Origin: Phorcus lineatus
Lineage: Eukaryota > Mollusca > Gastropoda > Trochida > Trochidae
NCBI GenBank assembly: GCA_921293015.1
Contig: OV121091.1
Coordinates: 13,607,755-13,671,754 of the forward strand
Direction: 5' to 3'
DNA length: 64,000 bases
Of this stretch, positions 47,700 to 62,079 are shown piece by piece (position 1 is the first letter of the stretch; each line of letters begins with the position of its first letter). Both the position numbers and the translations under genes were made by a program. The notes beneath the pieces are model-generated. The model was not told where the DNA came from. It searched no databases and worked only from the letters and a program-made list of their open reading frames with translations.

Positions 47700-50600
47700 A
47701 CCTATTTTAATCTTCCGAAATACAGAATAAATATAGATGATAACACCGTTATCAAGCAAGTGATACAGCTGATTCCATGAAGGCATGAGGTGGGTTTTTT
47801 TTAGATAACTTGAGTGGGCAGTAGTTTATATACTAGAAACACGATGATAGTTTGCGTTAACAGAGTATGTACTTATATATTTATAAAGTATATACAACTA
47901 AAACACATCAACGGACATCTTCTTTTTATTTATCTCACACACGTTTCAAGTCTACTTTACATTTTCCAACGAACCAATGCATAAACACCTGTAACTGAAA
48001 GAAAGGATGAACAAGCCAATACATATAAACATACGGTGCATACACTGACAAGAATGGATAAGCAACATAGGGAAAAAAATCAAAGACATAAGTTGAGCTA
48101 CAGATTTAGATTCAATCAATTAATCAAATCAATTAAAGTAAACTACCAATGGTGTTTACAGAATTTACCTTAGATATTAACATAACATAAACTGACAATA
48201 ATGGTGATAGACAAATCTTAAAAGAAAAACATTGATATCGAATAAAAGGGGCTCCCAAGTAAAACACATTCGTGGTCAGTTATATAAACCAGTCTGAAAG
48301 TATCAAAATAAGATAAATTATCTAAAAATAGATAAATGATATGGAGTCGATTCTTGTAAAACATGTACAAATATTGATAGTTATTGTATACTTGATTACT
48401 TTTTCTTTAGGTTATTTATCCATTTAAACTTACAGATCCAATTTCATTTCAATACACGGGGGCAAGGAAAAATGCTACAGGATGGTTCTCCCGCAGAGCG
48501 AAATTATTTTTTCTTTTAACTTAAAGGAAAAAAACCTCACAGTGAAATATCATTTCTATATATTAATAGTATTTAGAGCGTGTTTCATATTTCGTTAACA
48601 AAGATCAATATGGCTTGAGTATGATGATGCGAATTTGGAGTATATGGCAATAGCACCAGACACAAACGTTATAAAAGTTCACATGAGTTCAATATACTTT
48701 CAATCCGACTAGTTAAGAATAATGCGAAAGAATATTGTTATTGTTATTGTTATAGTAGAATGGAGACTATACATGTTGTTTTCGGCATATAACGGAAATA
48801 TAATACCTCTAATATAATTTTCCATATTAAGCATTGCGCTATGCGTTCAAATGTAGATTAAATCAATTGTTTTGATAGATAAATTATACTTATAAGCCGC
48901 TGATTTTGTAACAACGTAATTTAGCTGCTAATTCTATAATAAATGATTATTCAAATTATCATTTTAAAACGGCACGAAAATTGTAAAAGAGATTCGTTAA
49001 AGTGTACTATTTACTGTTTTCTGACTAGGATTATTTCACAAGTTTTAAGGTGAAAGCGTACGAATCTTAAAGAGTTGTTTGACAGTTCAACATTTATCGC
49101 AAATACTAATGGAAATCACTGATACCAGATACCAGTATTCATGGATTAATGTACAACAAACCATATATTTAGATTGATATTTTCATTTTCAATGTCCCGC
49201 AATGGTTGTTTTTTTCTATGTCCATATATTATGCTCAAACTCTGTATATCCTATTGGAACTAATAAAAAAAAACATTTATCGCAAATGGTATGGGCTTGT
49301 CAAAGTCAAGTATTCTGCTGAGAAATGTTGACTTATTTGAATTTCGAAAATTTATGATTATACATTCTTACAGAGTGACACAAAATTTTACAATCATATG
49401 TACTGAGGACGTAGTAATAATTCTTCCTATTTGTAATTAGAACAGTTTGTTGTTGTAGATCAGTTAGTAGTAATCAAATGTTTATAATGCGTTGCTGATC
49501 AACATGATATGATAATCCTATGAAATAATTACAGCGCCAATCATCATATTTTATTCATTTATACTGAAATTGAAAAGACGTTTAGTATTTCAACACAAGT
49601 TTTTACCCATAGCAAATCATATATAATGATGAATATCAGCGTCTAAGAAAAATAACTTTCTACGCGAATGCAAATTCAAGTTAATGTAATATTTTTGAAA
49701 ATAATTTTGAAGCTGGGTCGTGAAGAAAAAAGGGTTATTTTAATTAAACTTCAACAGCTAATGCAACTTTGTTATCGTTGGTTTGTTTGTAGGTAAAGAA
49801 AATTCAAAATGTATAACGGTTTGGTCATGTGTGACCATATGCCTTGACACGTGAGTCTACAGGTATTTATTAATTTTGTCGCGCTTTTTATCTATTTTTT
49901 TTTATCGTCACAGCTTTTTCAAATAAAAACAATCACGATATCAATATCACTTTTTTAATATTCTATTCAACATATCAGAAAATGCATGAGAGCAAAATAT
50001 GTGGCATACTTTAGTTAGTGTGAAAATGTCTAAGTTATTAAATTCATAGATAGATTTACAGGTGATTTTTGTGCAACAGGTTTACCAAGGTTATCTCAAA
50101 CATGGTTTAGGACTTGACTATTCAGGATCAAAGGTCACTCAATGCTCAAAATATCATCCCAGTAAAACATTTAATAAACAACACATATAAGTTCCTTCGA
50201 GCCAAAAATCCCGTGTGTAACCGTTAATAGACGGATTAATTTAATAGTGAAACATTTCATTCATCTCTTATCGATTATGCCACGGCGTCCTTTTTCACAG
50301 CGAACGATCAGAACAGTACATGCTTCTTGATAAATCAATTTACATTACAATATTTGACCACGATTTCCTTAGGGATGGACGTCAGTGATTTTGATACATT
50401 GCTATTCGACCAATGCTTTGGGAAAGATGAAAAGAGGAAAATACCAAATTTGTTAAACTAGGTGCTTTCAAGGGCAGAAAAAAGATTCCTTTTACAAACT
50501 CGAAAGTGAATTTTCATATTGGTAAGACAGTGTATTCAAATCAAAAGAAGGAGACAGAAACAAACGTGCCATGATTGGTTAGGCTATGTGAATTGATATC

Positions 50601-51000
50601 TCTACCTCAATTGATTAAAAGGTGTTAACCGAAAAATGTCCGTCAGTGGTTTTTGCTTTTAATTTGATTATTTTATCTACCACTGTTGACAATCGGGTTT
50701 AGTAATGAAATGTTTCAACCATCAAGATAGTATACATTTGGCATTTATCGCATTTATTGAGGAAGAAATAATTGTTGCCACTCTCCTTTACATGTGAAGA
50801 CATTGGTCTTTACTCTGAAATCAGACAAAACAAAATGGCTTCTTTCATTTGTTCACCTCATGCACTCACGCAATGAAAGGAGGCTATTAATGTGACACAA
50901 ATTATGTTTTACTAATTTGTATGTGGGGTAACTAAGATTAAATATAAAAATTGTCCCCAGGTTAGTTAAAACCGCCTCACTAAATTTACTTTTAAACTCT
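47700..51000. other. No recognised gene or repeat
   Basis: Over 3 kb of AT-rich sequence with no frame of 60 codons. Nothing could be named. Confidence 0.6.
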
Positions 51001-51039
51001 TAACACAATTGGATATTTGCTTGTTTTTATCTATATATA

Positions 51040-51540
51040 TATCTTTATCTTAGTGCAAATATCATGTAATTTGGGATAACTTTTGGGCACTTTAGCATTA
51101 AGAAAGAGAAATGGATAATGTTGAATTTTCAATACGGAAGTGAAGGTGCAGTGTACTTTAACGTAAGCTTAATATCATACCAAACACTAAACCATAGCAG
51201 TTTTGGCAGGTCATTAAACGGACCAGGGGTCAAAATTCCGAAAACACTCGTTTTCTATTTTCACTACAAAATCCATTTGAATTAAATGCTTCAAACACAA
51301 GTTCTGTTTGTTCTCATGCACGAAGTCGTGTGACTGTGCTGATTTTTTTCTAAGAAATTAGAACTGGAATATTATGATAAAAATTTCTGAAAATCAGAAT
51401 TTCGAAAATATGACCCCTTCTGTCTGTTTCATCATGCCAAAATTCAAATTATTGCATGAGAGACAAGACGACTCCAACATAAGTTAAAGAGTGGGTATTT
51501 AACACATGGAAAATAGATGATTAATTGTCAGTATTGCTGA
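51040..51540. repeat. Local duplication, copy 1
   Basis: Matches 52535-52985 collinearly: 'ttagtgcaaatatcat', 'gttttggcaggtcatt', 'gaccaggggtcaaaattccg' and 'tatgaccccttctgtctg'. It is non-coding and diverged. Confidence 0.8.
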
Positions 51541-51995
51541 ATTTATTTTATTGACGTCCAAACAAAAAATTCTAACATATTTGACCCCAACAGCAATGTT
51601 ACAAACTCTGTGGCCTTTTAATTTACACAGTGAAACAAACTTTTGTTGCTGTACGTGTCAAGAAACTGCTGACACGCATTACGTTATTTACTTCATTAAA
51701 ATACTTTTAATATAACTTATACAACTGCATTTGTCTTCCAAAAGTAACCACTGAATAACAAAGATTGTTAATAGGTAAAAAATCTTAAAAATGTATGTCA
51801 ACACTGAAATAAATCTTTATTATACCATCCTTAGAATCAACCTTTGAGTTTTGAAAACTGTCTATATTCCCTGCATTAGAATTTCTTTTTTGAATTCCAA
51901 ACTAATTATTTTCTCACAATGGAGACAATAAGATTCCACAATTGATAAACATATGCTCTTTGACCAATTCTTATATAATTATATGTCTGAAATTA

Positions 51996-52237
51996 GAGGT
52001 GAGGCGAGTTGATTTGGGGTCTAACGCGGCTGCCAGTATCATTGCAGAGAGAAAGCCCGCAACACCATTGTGGCTATACATTGCGGTGAAACCGTTGAGG
52101 ATAGGCTGGATCTAGCAAACCAAACGTAACTGCTTGTTGGACGGTTCTCTACTGCAGTCCAAGTTGCCCTTGGCGGTATTCGAATCATGGACCTCTTAAT
52201 CCGAAGCCGAAAGAACTTACCACTGTGCTATCCATCC
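51996..52237 (-). mobile_element. tRNA-Arg-derived SINE, old copy
   Basis: The tail 'aggtgaggcgagttgatttg' and the body 'gcggctgccagtatcattgc' lead to a head with 'ccgaagccgaaagaacttac' and 'cactgtgctatcc'. Many substitutions and an internal deletion after 'taacgcggc' show that it is old. Confidence 0.75.
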
Positions 52238-52310
52238 TGTTAATCAGCATATAGGAATCCGCTATCACTACTTCCTATTACTCTGATCTCTTTCAAGCCA
52301 GTGAACAAAG
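52238..52310. mobile_element. hAT-like MITE (family B) end fragment
   Basis: 'cctgttaatcagcatatagg' and 'tactctgatctctttcaagcc' (in part) match one end of family B, directly abutting the SINE. Confidence 0.6.
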
Positions 52311-52534
52311 ACATTATGAAAGACATTTCTTAAATGTTCATGGTTTTTCAGAAATCATGCTTAGTTTGTTCCTATATGGTAATGTCAAATGGCGACAGTT
52401 AAACATTCTTACTGTCTATGGTTTCTTGCATTGATTATGAACAAGATCTGTAACAATTGTCGTACTTTCTATAACAACTGGTTGTCGTTTTAGTGATATA
52501 CAGCTGCATGCCAAAAGTTTTTTCACATACCTGA

Positions 52535-52985
52535 ATATACTAGTGCAAACATCATAAAATTTGACATGCCTTTGAGGTATCGTAGCGTTGCGAGAAACAA
52601 ACGTAAAATATTGAATTCACAATACACATATGCAGATCCATTCTTCTTTAAGGTAAATGTTTATCGTACCCCACAATTACCTGTAACAGTTTTAGCAGGT
52701 CATTGAAGTGACCAGGGGTCAAAATTCCGAAAACACTAATTTTTATTTTTCTCCATAAAATCCTTCATAAGTTATCAACAGTCACGTCTGTTCCTAAACA
52801 AAAAGTCAATGTGATTATGTTGGTTTTAATCCCAGAGAGTCTATATGGGACATTTCATTTGACATTAAACGAAATCGAAATTTTGAAAATGTGACCCCTT
52901 CTGTCTATATCAATATGTCAAAATTCGAATTGTTTCACGAGACGATCTTAAAATGAGTTCAAGAATGGCTAATTCACACATTTCA
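52535..52985. repeat. Local duplication, copy 2
   Basis: Partner of 51040-51540, same orientation, about 1.5 kb apart. The SINE and the MITE end lie between the two copies. Confidence 0.8.
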
Positions 52986-53391
52986 TCGCGAAGTATCGAC
53001 TGTTACCAAAAAGACACATTTTAAAGCTTGTTGGGTTTTTTACAATGACAAGATGAAGGTCGCAGTTATGATCGAAAACCGGACAGTTGCGCGCGTCAAA
53101 TTGTCAAACGTAATTTTGGAGATTTATCTAAAACAGCCAGGAGGGCAGTTAGGAGTTGATATTGTTTGTTAGGTTACATAACTAGTATCCATGTATATTA
53201 GACGTGATATCTACACCTCTGTGCATTTATAAGGCTGTTTTTATATTTTCATGGAAAATCATTATTTGTCATATATATGTCTTTTGGACATGAAAAGTTA
53301 AGATGTTTTGATTTTATATCACCACATATGACATTTAGGTCCGTATCAAAGGTACATAATATGTTATGAAAATCACGGAGTGGCTATAAAG
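52985..53391. mobile_element. TTAA-type MITE, left-truncated copy 3
   Basis: It begins inside the family at 'catttcatcgcgaagtatcg', keeps 'accggacagttgcgcgcgtc' and runs to 'cacggagtggctataaa', where the right TTAA is mutated. Confidence 0.75.
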
Positions 53392-53499
53392 TTCTTCTTC
53401 TTTTTTGTTCAGCGGCCTTTGGGTTATACTTGTACCTTTTTTAAAGCATGAAGGCTGAAAAATGTATTAGCTACCGTTTCTCATATGAAAAGTTGACAT

Positions 53500-53975
53500 A
53501 TTTGCAATAAATAGTTTATCTTTGTTTTAAAGTGATTTCTTGTGTGACAGTGCGGTCACATTGCGTGCAACATTAACATTATGAGTAGGTGCTGTTTTCT
53601 TGGTTCTCTAAACACATAGAATAGGTGACTTGGTTGAAGAAAGTCATTCTATTCAAGTCAGATCCTAAATCATTGTCACCGTTTGAAAAACCCTTCTTGA
53701 TAACTCCAATCAAATACTATGAAATCTTATGTCTAGACCAGAGACTCTTATATCACGATATAATTTAATACAATAAATCCCTTTTGTGCCGAATCCCTTT
53801 CATCAGAATGTTAACACGCAATTATATTATTGTTGTCTATGACTTAAGTGTATCATTTTCCATAGAAAACCTGAACATTCAAATGTATCTTTCAAGATAT
53901 CAGAAGATGGAAAGACAAAGCTGTCTGAGATATGTCATTTTACGAATGTTGAAGGAGTTTATGCGCTTTTTCTAA
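53500..53975. repeat. Diverged duplication, partner at 58.8 kb
   Basis: Collinear with about 58780-59200: 'cttttgtgccga', 'tcagaatgttaacacgc' against 'ccagaacgataacacgc', 'gaaaacctgaacattcaaat' against 'gaaacctgaacacctcagat', and 'aaagctgtctga'. A 63-codon frame at 53784-53975 is not conserved in the partner. Confidence 0.65.
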
Positions 53976-53999
53976 ATATACTGAGCATCAAAAGAAACG

Positions 54000-56200
54000 C
54001 GAATCAAGAAGGTATATAGGGAACAAGATGTATTTTGCTGTATCAACAATTTCGGGCTCTATATTCTAGTTAAGGTTATTTAGAAACAATAAAAGACATT
54101 TACAATTGAACCGTAGCAGCCATCAGTTTTAACAACGTTTTCCCATTGTAAAAAAGCATTTGAAGATTTCGCTTTTCCTCTGGTGTTCACAATATTTACC
54201 ATGGGTCATATCTGATAATCCTTTTTATGAATATCATTTCCATTAAGCAAATATTTTAAATCATTCAGAATAAAGCAAAGTTTCCAATTTTGCTTATTTC
54301 TCTGCAATTCTTTACTTTATGTTATAACAATACCGTAAATCCATCTCTAATAGTGCACTGGCCAATGGCCCAGACATAGATGTTGTTTTATAGTAATTTT
54401 GATAATGAAGCCTACAAAATAACAAACTCATTTGAATATCTTATTCCTCATCACCTATACAATTGAAACAATTCTAAATGCCCTAGTTTACGTTATTTTT
54501 ACAATACGAGAGTTCAGTCACGTTCATAGCATAATAGGATAATGATTACTTCATTTACAGATTTCAAATGCACATTCACTTTTTAAGGCTCATTGCTTAT
54601 GACAACTAAGTTCTTGAAAATATGTATATAATATTTTGTAGTATGTTCAGTTCATGTAGATTTCCTTTTGTCATACGTCAGCTCTCATTCATAAACATAG
54701 CATTTCCTCCATGACTTCTGAAAATGGCAATGTGTTCCCAATTATTACCGACAAATACAACCGTATGTCAACACACATACATATTTGTTCTAGGCCATAT
54801 TTGATGACATTCTATACCGCATACCAATAATCATCAATGGTCTGATTATTTTATGTTTTTTCATGATTTGTCAAAACACGTTTCTGAGGTATCACTGAAT
54901 GCCTGAATAGAGTGATCACGTAGCAAAATAACAAAATGTTAGTTTTCATTCCTATAGAGGTATTGCTAGCTCAATTCAATATAATTATGACTGCAGTGTG
55001 TGTGCTTCGAAAACACTGTTCAATATTGTTAGAGCTGTGTTAACCCACTAGTTTCATCGATTCAATTTGAAGTTAATGTTCTGACTCAAAGTAAATAGAT
55101 TATTTGTTTCCACATGGAAATCACTGTCTTTATATAAACATGCACTTGATAACAATGGATAATGATAGTAAATCATGATTTATTCATTAGAAACCTAATG
55201 AAATATCAATCGTGGAAATAACAATACCAGTAACTATTTGCGACTAGTATGTACAAGAAATCTATAAGCATACGTGCATCATAAAATCGGAACTATATTT
55301 TAGTTTTAATTTCGTACTCACATGTGTGCCTTATAGAAAGTCATATACAACAATTAAAGTTCATTTTCAATAATAAAAAAATCAAATTTTGTCTTAATGT
55401 TCCCTTAACGTCAACATGTTCAACATTATGTGTAGTTGAAATGGACTGAAGGGGTATTTAGATTGTTTTATCAAGATAAAACCACAAATGCAACCAAGCG
55501 TGCCGCACAATTTCTTTGACATTAAATTAATATTCTATAATATTGTGTTAGAAAAAGTTAACAAAGGGGTGGGTTATTTGTTGCAAACATGACATTCTTC
55601 AGAGGATATTGATCATGGAAAAAGTCAATAATCTGCTTAGGCATAGTATAGATTACTTTATAATTTACTCTGCAATGTTATTCCATGACTTTTGCAATCT
55701 TGACACACATGATATTCAAATTTGGAGTTATTTTATCAAAAGATCTCACAACAATGACTAAAACTATTGTCTATTTGTCACCTAGGAAAACTCCTTTTTT
55801 CAAATATAAGGTAAAATGTGTGTCAAAATATTTGCACAATTTTGCTAGTCAGTTTATAATAGATTCATGATAATTTCGCAGTTATATAAAGACATAATAA
55901 CACTTTTCCAAGACAGAAGTGTTAAACCACAATCTCTAAAAAGAAAAAGATGTTTTCAATTTAGTGTTTTTGTCAATTTAAAAAAAAATATAAATCTAAT
56001 GTCAGTGCGACCAAACAAAGGAATGTCAATGAGAAGGTCAACAGTATCTACATGTATGTTTTGTTTATATAACTGGTAATCATGAAAGTTATGGAATGTG
56101 TGAATGTGAAGAAAGTCAATGGCGATTGATAAAAATGTCACAGAAAGTCAGCATTTATAACTGATGTCAGTTTAGATAAATGTGACTGGGGGATTACGAA
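54000..56200. other. No recognised gene
   Basis: AT-rich. Short frames (55685-55870, 55867-56079) show no motif. Confidence 0.5.
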
Positions 56201-56219
56201 ATCCATTTCCAAAAAAAAT

Positions 56220-57290
56220 AGAGAGAAATTATCAGTGAATGACATCGTTGGTACCTTTTATCATTGTTAAAAGCAATATGTCAAGTCTGATTTTTGTACT
56301 GAAATGAATGCCCCTGTGGCATCCAGCGTTTCAGTCATTGTGTTAACAGAGTGGGTGGTTTAGGTTTTAGAATGCCAGTTGTATAACGAGAAACAAGAAG
56401 CTAGAGTACGCGTAATGTTGAGAATGAATGACAGTTAATTAACCAGCAACATAGTGGTGGCGCATGTTTCTGTGCACACCTCGGTTCACCGCTATCGGTG
56501 AAATTCAGCAACATCGCGGAATGGGTAGGTTACTCGATTCAGTGTTGTATAAACTAAGAATTTATAAGGCTATTACTGCCCTACACTGAGACACGAGTTG
56601 AGAAACTTGTAAAGTCTCCTTTGGCAACCCCTTTATTCAGGAAGTGCCTCTAATCACCCAGCAGTTCCAATTTGAAACCTGGTGTATCTTGTGTTAGAGG
56701 CACTGTAGTTAGCTGCTTGAATTAGACCAGGGTATTTATGCAGAGAGCGCATTGAGCATGGATGAATTGTAGATATGTTCATAGTATGATTATATCTACA
56801 TATATAATTATTATTATCATTATTGTTACCAATACGTCTTAATTGGGTAAGCTTGTCTCATACATTGTTATTTTGTCATTTGCCACACTGCCAGGCTAAA
56901 ACATGATTTGTCGCACAATTTCATGTCATCAGCACTGGCATTCCTAATGTTTATGGACAACAGGTTTTGAAAATAGCAAATATGACATCGAAATGTGAGT
57001 CCATTACAAATAGTTAATGCACGAAACACCAAGCGGGAGGTAAACATGCACAGCATACGTCAGCCGTTACTGAAATGTGTTCATTCTAGAAACGCTGTTG
57101 ATCCTTTGTGACAGGAGTGTTCATGTAAATGGTGTTAGGTGCTGAGGAAGCCAACAGAAAGTAAAGAAAACTCCAGTGATTGACACTGTTATAATCGTAC
57201 CAGTGTTGTAAAAATAAATATGTCATCGGAGATTGCTTCACGTTAAGGAATTCGATAGTGGCATCCACCGTTACTGTCAACGTGGTGGGT
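56220..57290. repeat. Weak internal duplications, one related to 9.9 and 24.2 kb
   Basis: 56225-56355 and 57165-57285 share 'cagtgaatgacatcg' and 'ctgtggcatccagcg' in diverged form. 56530-56605 resembles 9866-9945 and 24230-24300 ('gggttac...gattca', 'ctgagacacgagttgagaaac'). This suggests a further distant member of the duplicated units. Confidence 0.45.
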
Positions 57291-57378
57291 AATATCGTTT
57301 GAGTCAATCATGTCCCGTGTAATTGCCACATAACAGATGACATTCATAACTTCACTAAAAACAGCGGGGGGAAAAAAG

Positions 57379-57413
57379 TCATCATCATCATCATCATCAT
57401 CACCATCATCATC
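57379..57413. repeat. (ATC)n microsatellite
   Basis: About eleven ATC units with one CACC interruption. Confidence 0.9.
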
Positions 57414-57419
57414 TTTATT

Positions 57420-58770
57420 TCCTCCTTATGGAGATTATTGATACAAGAAGGACAGTTTTTTTTAAAAATCTTCTTTATTCCATTTCAAGCAACTTGTACA
57501 TTATATATTTGTAAACATCTTTGTACAAGGATTATAGATATATCGAAGTTCATACAGTAGTCGTAATGCATTCTTTGAGGACAGTTGTGAGACATTTACA
57601 ATATCTTAAGGGGTACGAGAAATGTTAAGAGGTTTACATAGATATATATGTTAGTAGGGGATTGATTTCTTTATTGCTGCGCTGAAATGGTAGTTTTCAA
57701 CCACAGTTATTGTTTCTCTTTAACAGGTTCTCTCTTGTTAATGGCCATTTATTTACAGAATGTTTGCTTGTAAGACTTAAGACGTTTGTAAGACTTCATT
57801 CAGAAAGTAACATTCCTAACTTATGATATATGTATAATCGCTGTACAATTTGCGCATTCTATTTTGTATGTTGTTTAGATATCCCTATATTTATTAAACT
57901 CTTATGCTTCATTTCTTGCAGTATAATAAGTTCAACTTAATCATGCATGTAAAAATATTGATGACAAAAGTCGACATATTACAGAGAATTGTGCAATGCT
58001 GTCCATGGGTAAATGTTTCGTCCGAACTGTACAAAATCATATACAGTTGTATTTGCCAAAGGACACGTTGCATCGAAACCATTTATAGCAAACACACGCT
58101 TATGTTAAAAAGCATTTTTCAGGATCATACTTAAATTACTTTAAAACACATATTAGAACCTGTTAGCCAAGTATTTTGCAAGCAGCGTAATCTCCATATG
58201 GGTTCTACATGATTAACTTGCAACGACGTCTATCGGTATCGATGCAATTTAGTCCCACATTATAGGTCTTAGCAAAGTGCTTTGTACATGTTTTTGATTC
58301 CTTGATTCCTAGTTGGGGTTTGTTGATCTGATTGGTACATCTATTGCCCTATTGAGATATATACTTCCTCATTTCTTCGCAAAAAAAGAATTATACAGAT
58401 GAAATGAATTACCCTCCAAATTGATGATATGCCCCATGATGAACATATAGTAATAATATCGCTATGATAATTAGACTGTTTCTTAATGACAACACAATGA
58501 ATTCAAAATTTTAAATTCAGGCGATATACTTACCTTTTTTTATTTCACTTAACAATGACATGTAACCCGTACACATTAAAACCTGAAACTTATATAAGTG
58601 TCTTCGACATGGCCTAGCAGTTACATATGTTTAATTACATGTAGTATCTTTAGATCTTATGTAGGCCAGTTGATAAACATATTATAAAAATACTTATAAT
58701 GCATAACTTATGTAAACATGTTTAAACAGCTATAGTTCTTTTAATCCTGAAATGAAAAAAAGATGCGTGT
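57420..58770. other. No recognised gene
   Basis: AT-rich. The 76-codon frame 57904-58134 has no recognisable domain. Confidence 0.5.
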
Positions 58771-58779
58771 GATTGTTGC

Positions 58780-59210
58780 CGTTGGGAAAATTCGAATGAT
58801 TACAAAGGTTACACATAAAGACGTGCTTTGCTCTTTTCAATGTCTCTTTAAAACATATAGAAAATAAGGAACTGGTTAAAGGTTATAAGTCTATTTAGAA
58901 CAGATCCTTAAATAAAGTAGCCTGCCTGAGAAATCAATCTCTTCCGATAATAAGGGATAAAAGTAGTGGTGTGTTATATAAAACCCTGTGAAATCTCATG
59001 TCTAACCCAGAGGTTCTTATGTCTCAAAATATTCTATCTCTTTTGTGCCGATGCCATTCCACCAGAACGATAACACGCTTTATGATTTGTTGAAGTAGAT
59101 CATTTGTCGAAGAAACCTGAACACCTCAGATCGTCTCCTTTACCATATCAGCTGTCGATATAAAGCTGTCTGACATTTTATGAAAGAGGAAGAGGTTATA
59201 TACCGTTTTA
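58780..59210. repeat. Diverged duplication, partner at 53.5 kb
   Basis: Same strand as 53500-53975, about 5.2 kb away. See that entry for shared blocks. Confidence 0.65.
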
Positions 59211-60994
59211 TTAGGTTTGTACATTCCTGCAAACTTTGATAATAACAGTCACAGATTTCAATCATCAGCTTGTGCATGTGGCTACCTCTAAGAAATATTG
59301 TCTCGGAAAAGACAGAATGTGTGACAAAAATTATAAATCTTCTTTGATGTTTTGATATAATTGGGAAAGTAAAACATAACTTTTAAACCTAAGTGTATAC
59401 TGTTTACAAATAGCTTGTTACGCATATTACATAAGAGATATTTGTAAAAAAGGAAACATATATGCCCGATCGTTGAAATGATACAAGAACACTTAACATA
59501 CTAAAAGATTAATACATTATCTTTAAGTGAAAAGGAACATTTAAACGTGTGTCCGTCCTCATTCGTCTGTGCTTAATGTATGATCATTTATTCTTTGCGT
59601 ACATTAAGTTAGTTGTCTTGTTGTTATTTGTATATGCACGTGATGAGTTTCGATTTAGTGACATTTAAAACTGTACATGTCAAATAAGAATTGATATTGA
59701 TTAAAAGCATTTAGCATATTTTGAGTGAATGATAATCCGATACGGATTATTTCATTATGTTTGCCTAATAATTACGTATGAAGAGTGTAAACGTCATAAT
59801 GAATATTATTACTTGTCCTAGTGCGCGTAGATTGCTCAATCTCACTTAAAGCGGATCTAAAATGCGCCCTTACATTGATATATCCTGATAGATTCATCTT
59901 TGAAGTACGCAGACCTTCACCTTATGCTGATGCCAATGTGTCCTGTGACCCTGAAAGGACCCAAGTGCTTGGAAGTGCATTAGTGATAAATTAGCCAGCT
60001 ATATAATTCTTCCGATGTCTGTCCGCCGGGATACGCAAGTCTGCTTGGGCTCAGATCTCTCATTCGCTACCACCACTAAAACGAAATGTCGGCGAATGGC
60101 AAAATCTCATTAAAAATAATTGCTACAGTGCTCTGCATTGGAACCTGTCTTTTAAAATATGTAATAAGATGAAACGGTTATAAAAGCTAGTTATTGCTAA
60201 TAATGTTTTAGTTGAATCCAGAAATATATTCACGCATATATTCCTAGTTTCGTACTCTTCTAAAATCTAGGACAGCCAAGGTATCCAGTTCCTTAACAAA
60301 CGTTTGTTTAATTACAAAATTGCCAAAAATATATGTTCACTTAAGATCTATTGATTCAACAAATGTTCATCTATGTAATTAGAATTTTTTGAGAAGTAGA
60401 ACAAAAAAGAATTCCTTTCACACACTTAAAGAGTAAAGAGTAATTATCATATTAATACACGAACACATACAGCAAGAATTCATGCAACACTAGGTTCAAA
60501 ATGCAAAATCCAGATTATGTTATAGAATTGTAAAAATTAATCAAAAGGTTTACACTATCAAGTATTTTGTTACAAAATAATGAACTTATTTCCCCAAAAG
60601 ATGATTTTAAATTGGAACTCTTACACAGTCAAACAAATTTTTGTTATATAATTCTACATCAGCACATACCCAATCCCTATTCTGTTAATACTCAACGAAC
60701 CACAATGCTTTGGTCAGAATGCTAACTCGCTTTCAGTAAAGTAATTATACAGTGATTGGTTTAACAAGATTATTAATCAAAATAATTCATAGTCACTCAA
60801 TCCTGACAAATGGGATGCTTAAGTCTAGAAGAGGTGATCAGCACACACTGTTAATATCTAGTCGTACCATAACGCCTTTGTCAGAAAGGTGAAGGGATGT
60901 TAGCTTGTTATTGATTTTTTTGGCTTAACTAGATCATAAATCTCATGATTTGTTTTTTTGGTTTTATTGTTGCTTTTCGACAATCTGAAAATAC

Positions 60995-60997
<3 letters not shown>

Positions 60998-61051
<54 letters not shown>
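60998..61051. repeat. (AT)n microsatellite
   Basis: About 27 uninterrupted TA units. Frames reading YIYI on both strands are artefacts. Confidence 0.95.
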
Positions 61052-61055
<4 letters not shown>

Positions 61056-61938
61056 AATAATGATCGCATCGCCTTGTTTCAGATACTTAAAGACATTTAG
61101 ATTTGATTTGATGAAAGTACATTTGTGTCTCATTAAAGACGAAAGTCATAAGATACTTTTGTTCGTATGATATATCCAATGCTAAACAAATAGTAACCGG
61201 TTACCTACAATTTACACAGGGGTTGGAAGCTGTTGTTATCACGATGACCCATATAATCTCACAAATAGCAAGTAATTTAGTTGTTAACAGTCACTCCTGT
61301 AGTTAGGAAAAAGGTGTTCACAAAATAGATACCATAATTCTATATTTACTCTATAATCGATACACTTTTATACACGGTGCATGCAAGTGTTTACCAGATG
61401 TGATCACAAATAACCTCCCAGGGAAATAAACTTTTAGGTCAGTTGAAAAGTGTGCATGCACTTGACAGGAAAAAAAGTGATTTCCTATGCATACTGAGCC
61501 AAATGTTGAGATAGATGTTTGCCTGTTTTATACTTCCAACTGAAAAAAACTAATTAACAACCCGTCATTGTAGAATTCCTCCGCTGATGTTGATGATAAT
61601 ATTTGCGCAGGCTCATCATGAATAATTTGATTTAGAAACCGCCAACAATACATTTTCACTGACAGGGGCTTGTAAATGTTATCAGAACGATTAAGACATA
61701 TACTAACGGCTGCATTCAAAATGATAGTTAATTAATGTTGCACAGTGAAATGGATGACCATTTTGCAAACAAGTTACATGAACCTATTGATCCAGTTTAC
61801 CAAATTGAATGTTACAATCAAACATGATGACGCCACAATGCTATGATATCACTTCACTGAGAGTCTCAGAGTAGTGCAGTGTTCAGAAATACACATTTTT
61901 CACGGAATCGAAATGAAAAATGATTTTGGATGATAAAT

Positions 61939-62061
61939 AGAATCTCACCCTCGTGTCTTCTGATATCAAATATATCAACACTCGGCAAGCCTCGGATATT
62001 TGTAACTTTTATCAACTCGTGTTGATATATTTGGTATCAGAAGACACTTGGGTGAGATTCT
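61939..62061. repeat. 123-bp hairpin (MITE-like)
   Basis: The arm AGAATCTCACCCTCGTGTCT, continuing to 'atatatcaacac', pairs with 'gtgttgatatatttgg...gtgagattct'. Arms are about 43 bp with few mismatches and the spacer is about 37 bp. It folds as one long hairpin. No flanking duplication was recognised. Confidence 0.8.
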
Positions 62062-62079
62062 CTATGTATACATAGTTTA

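Noticed and set aside
60900-61170. Frames with YIYI runs on both strands
   Set aside because: Translation of the (AT)n tract.
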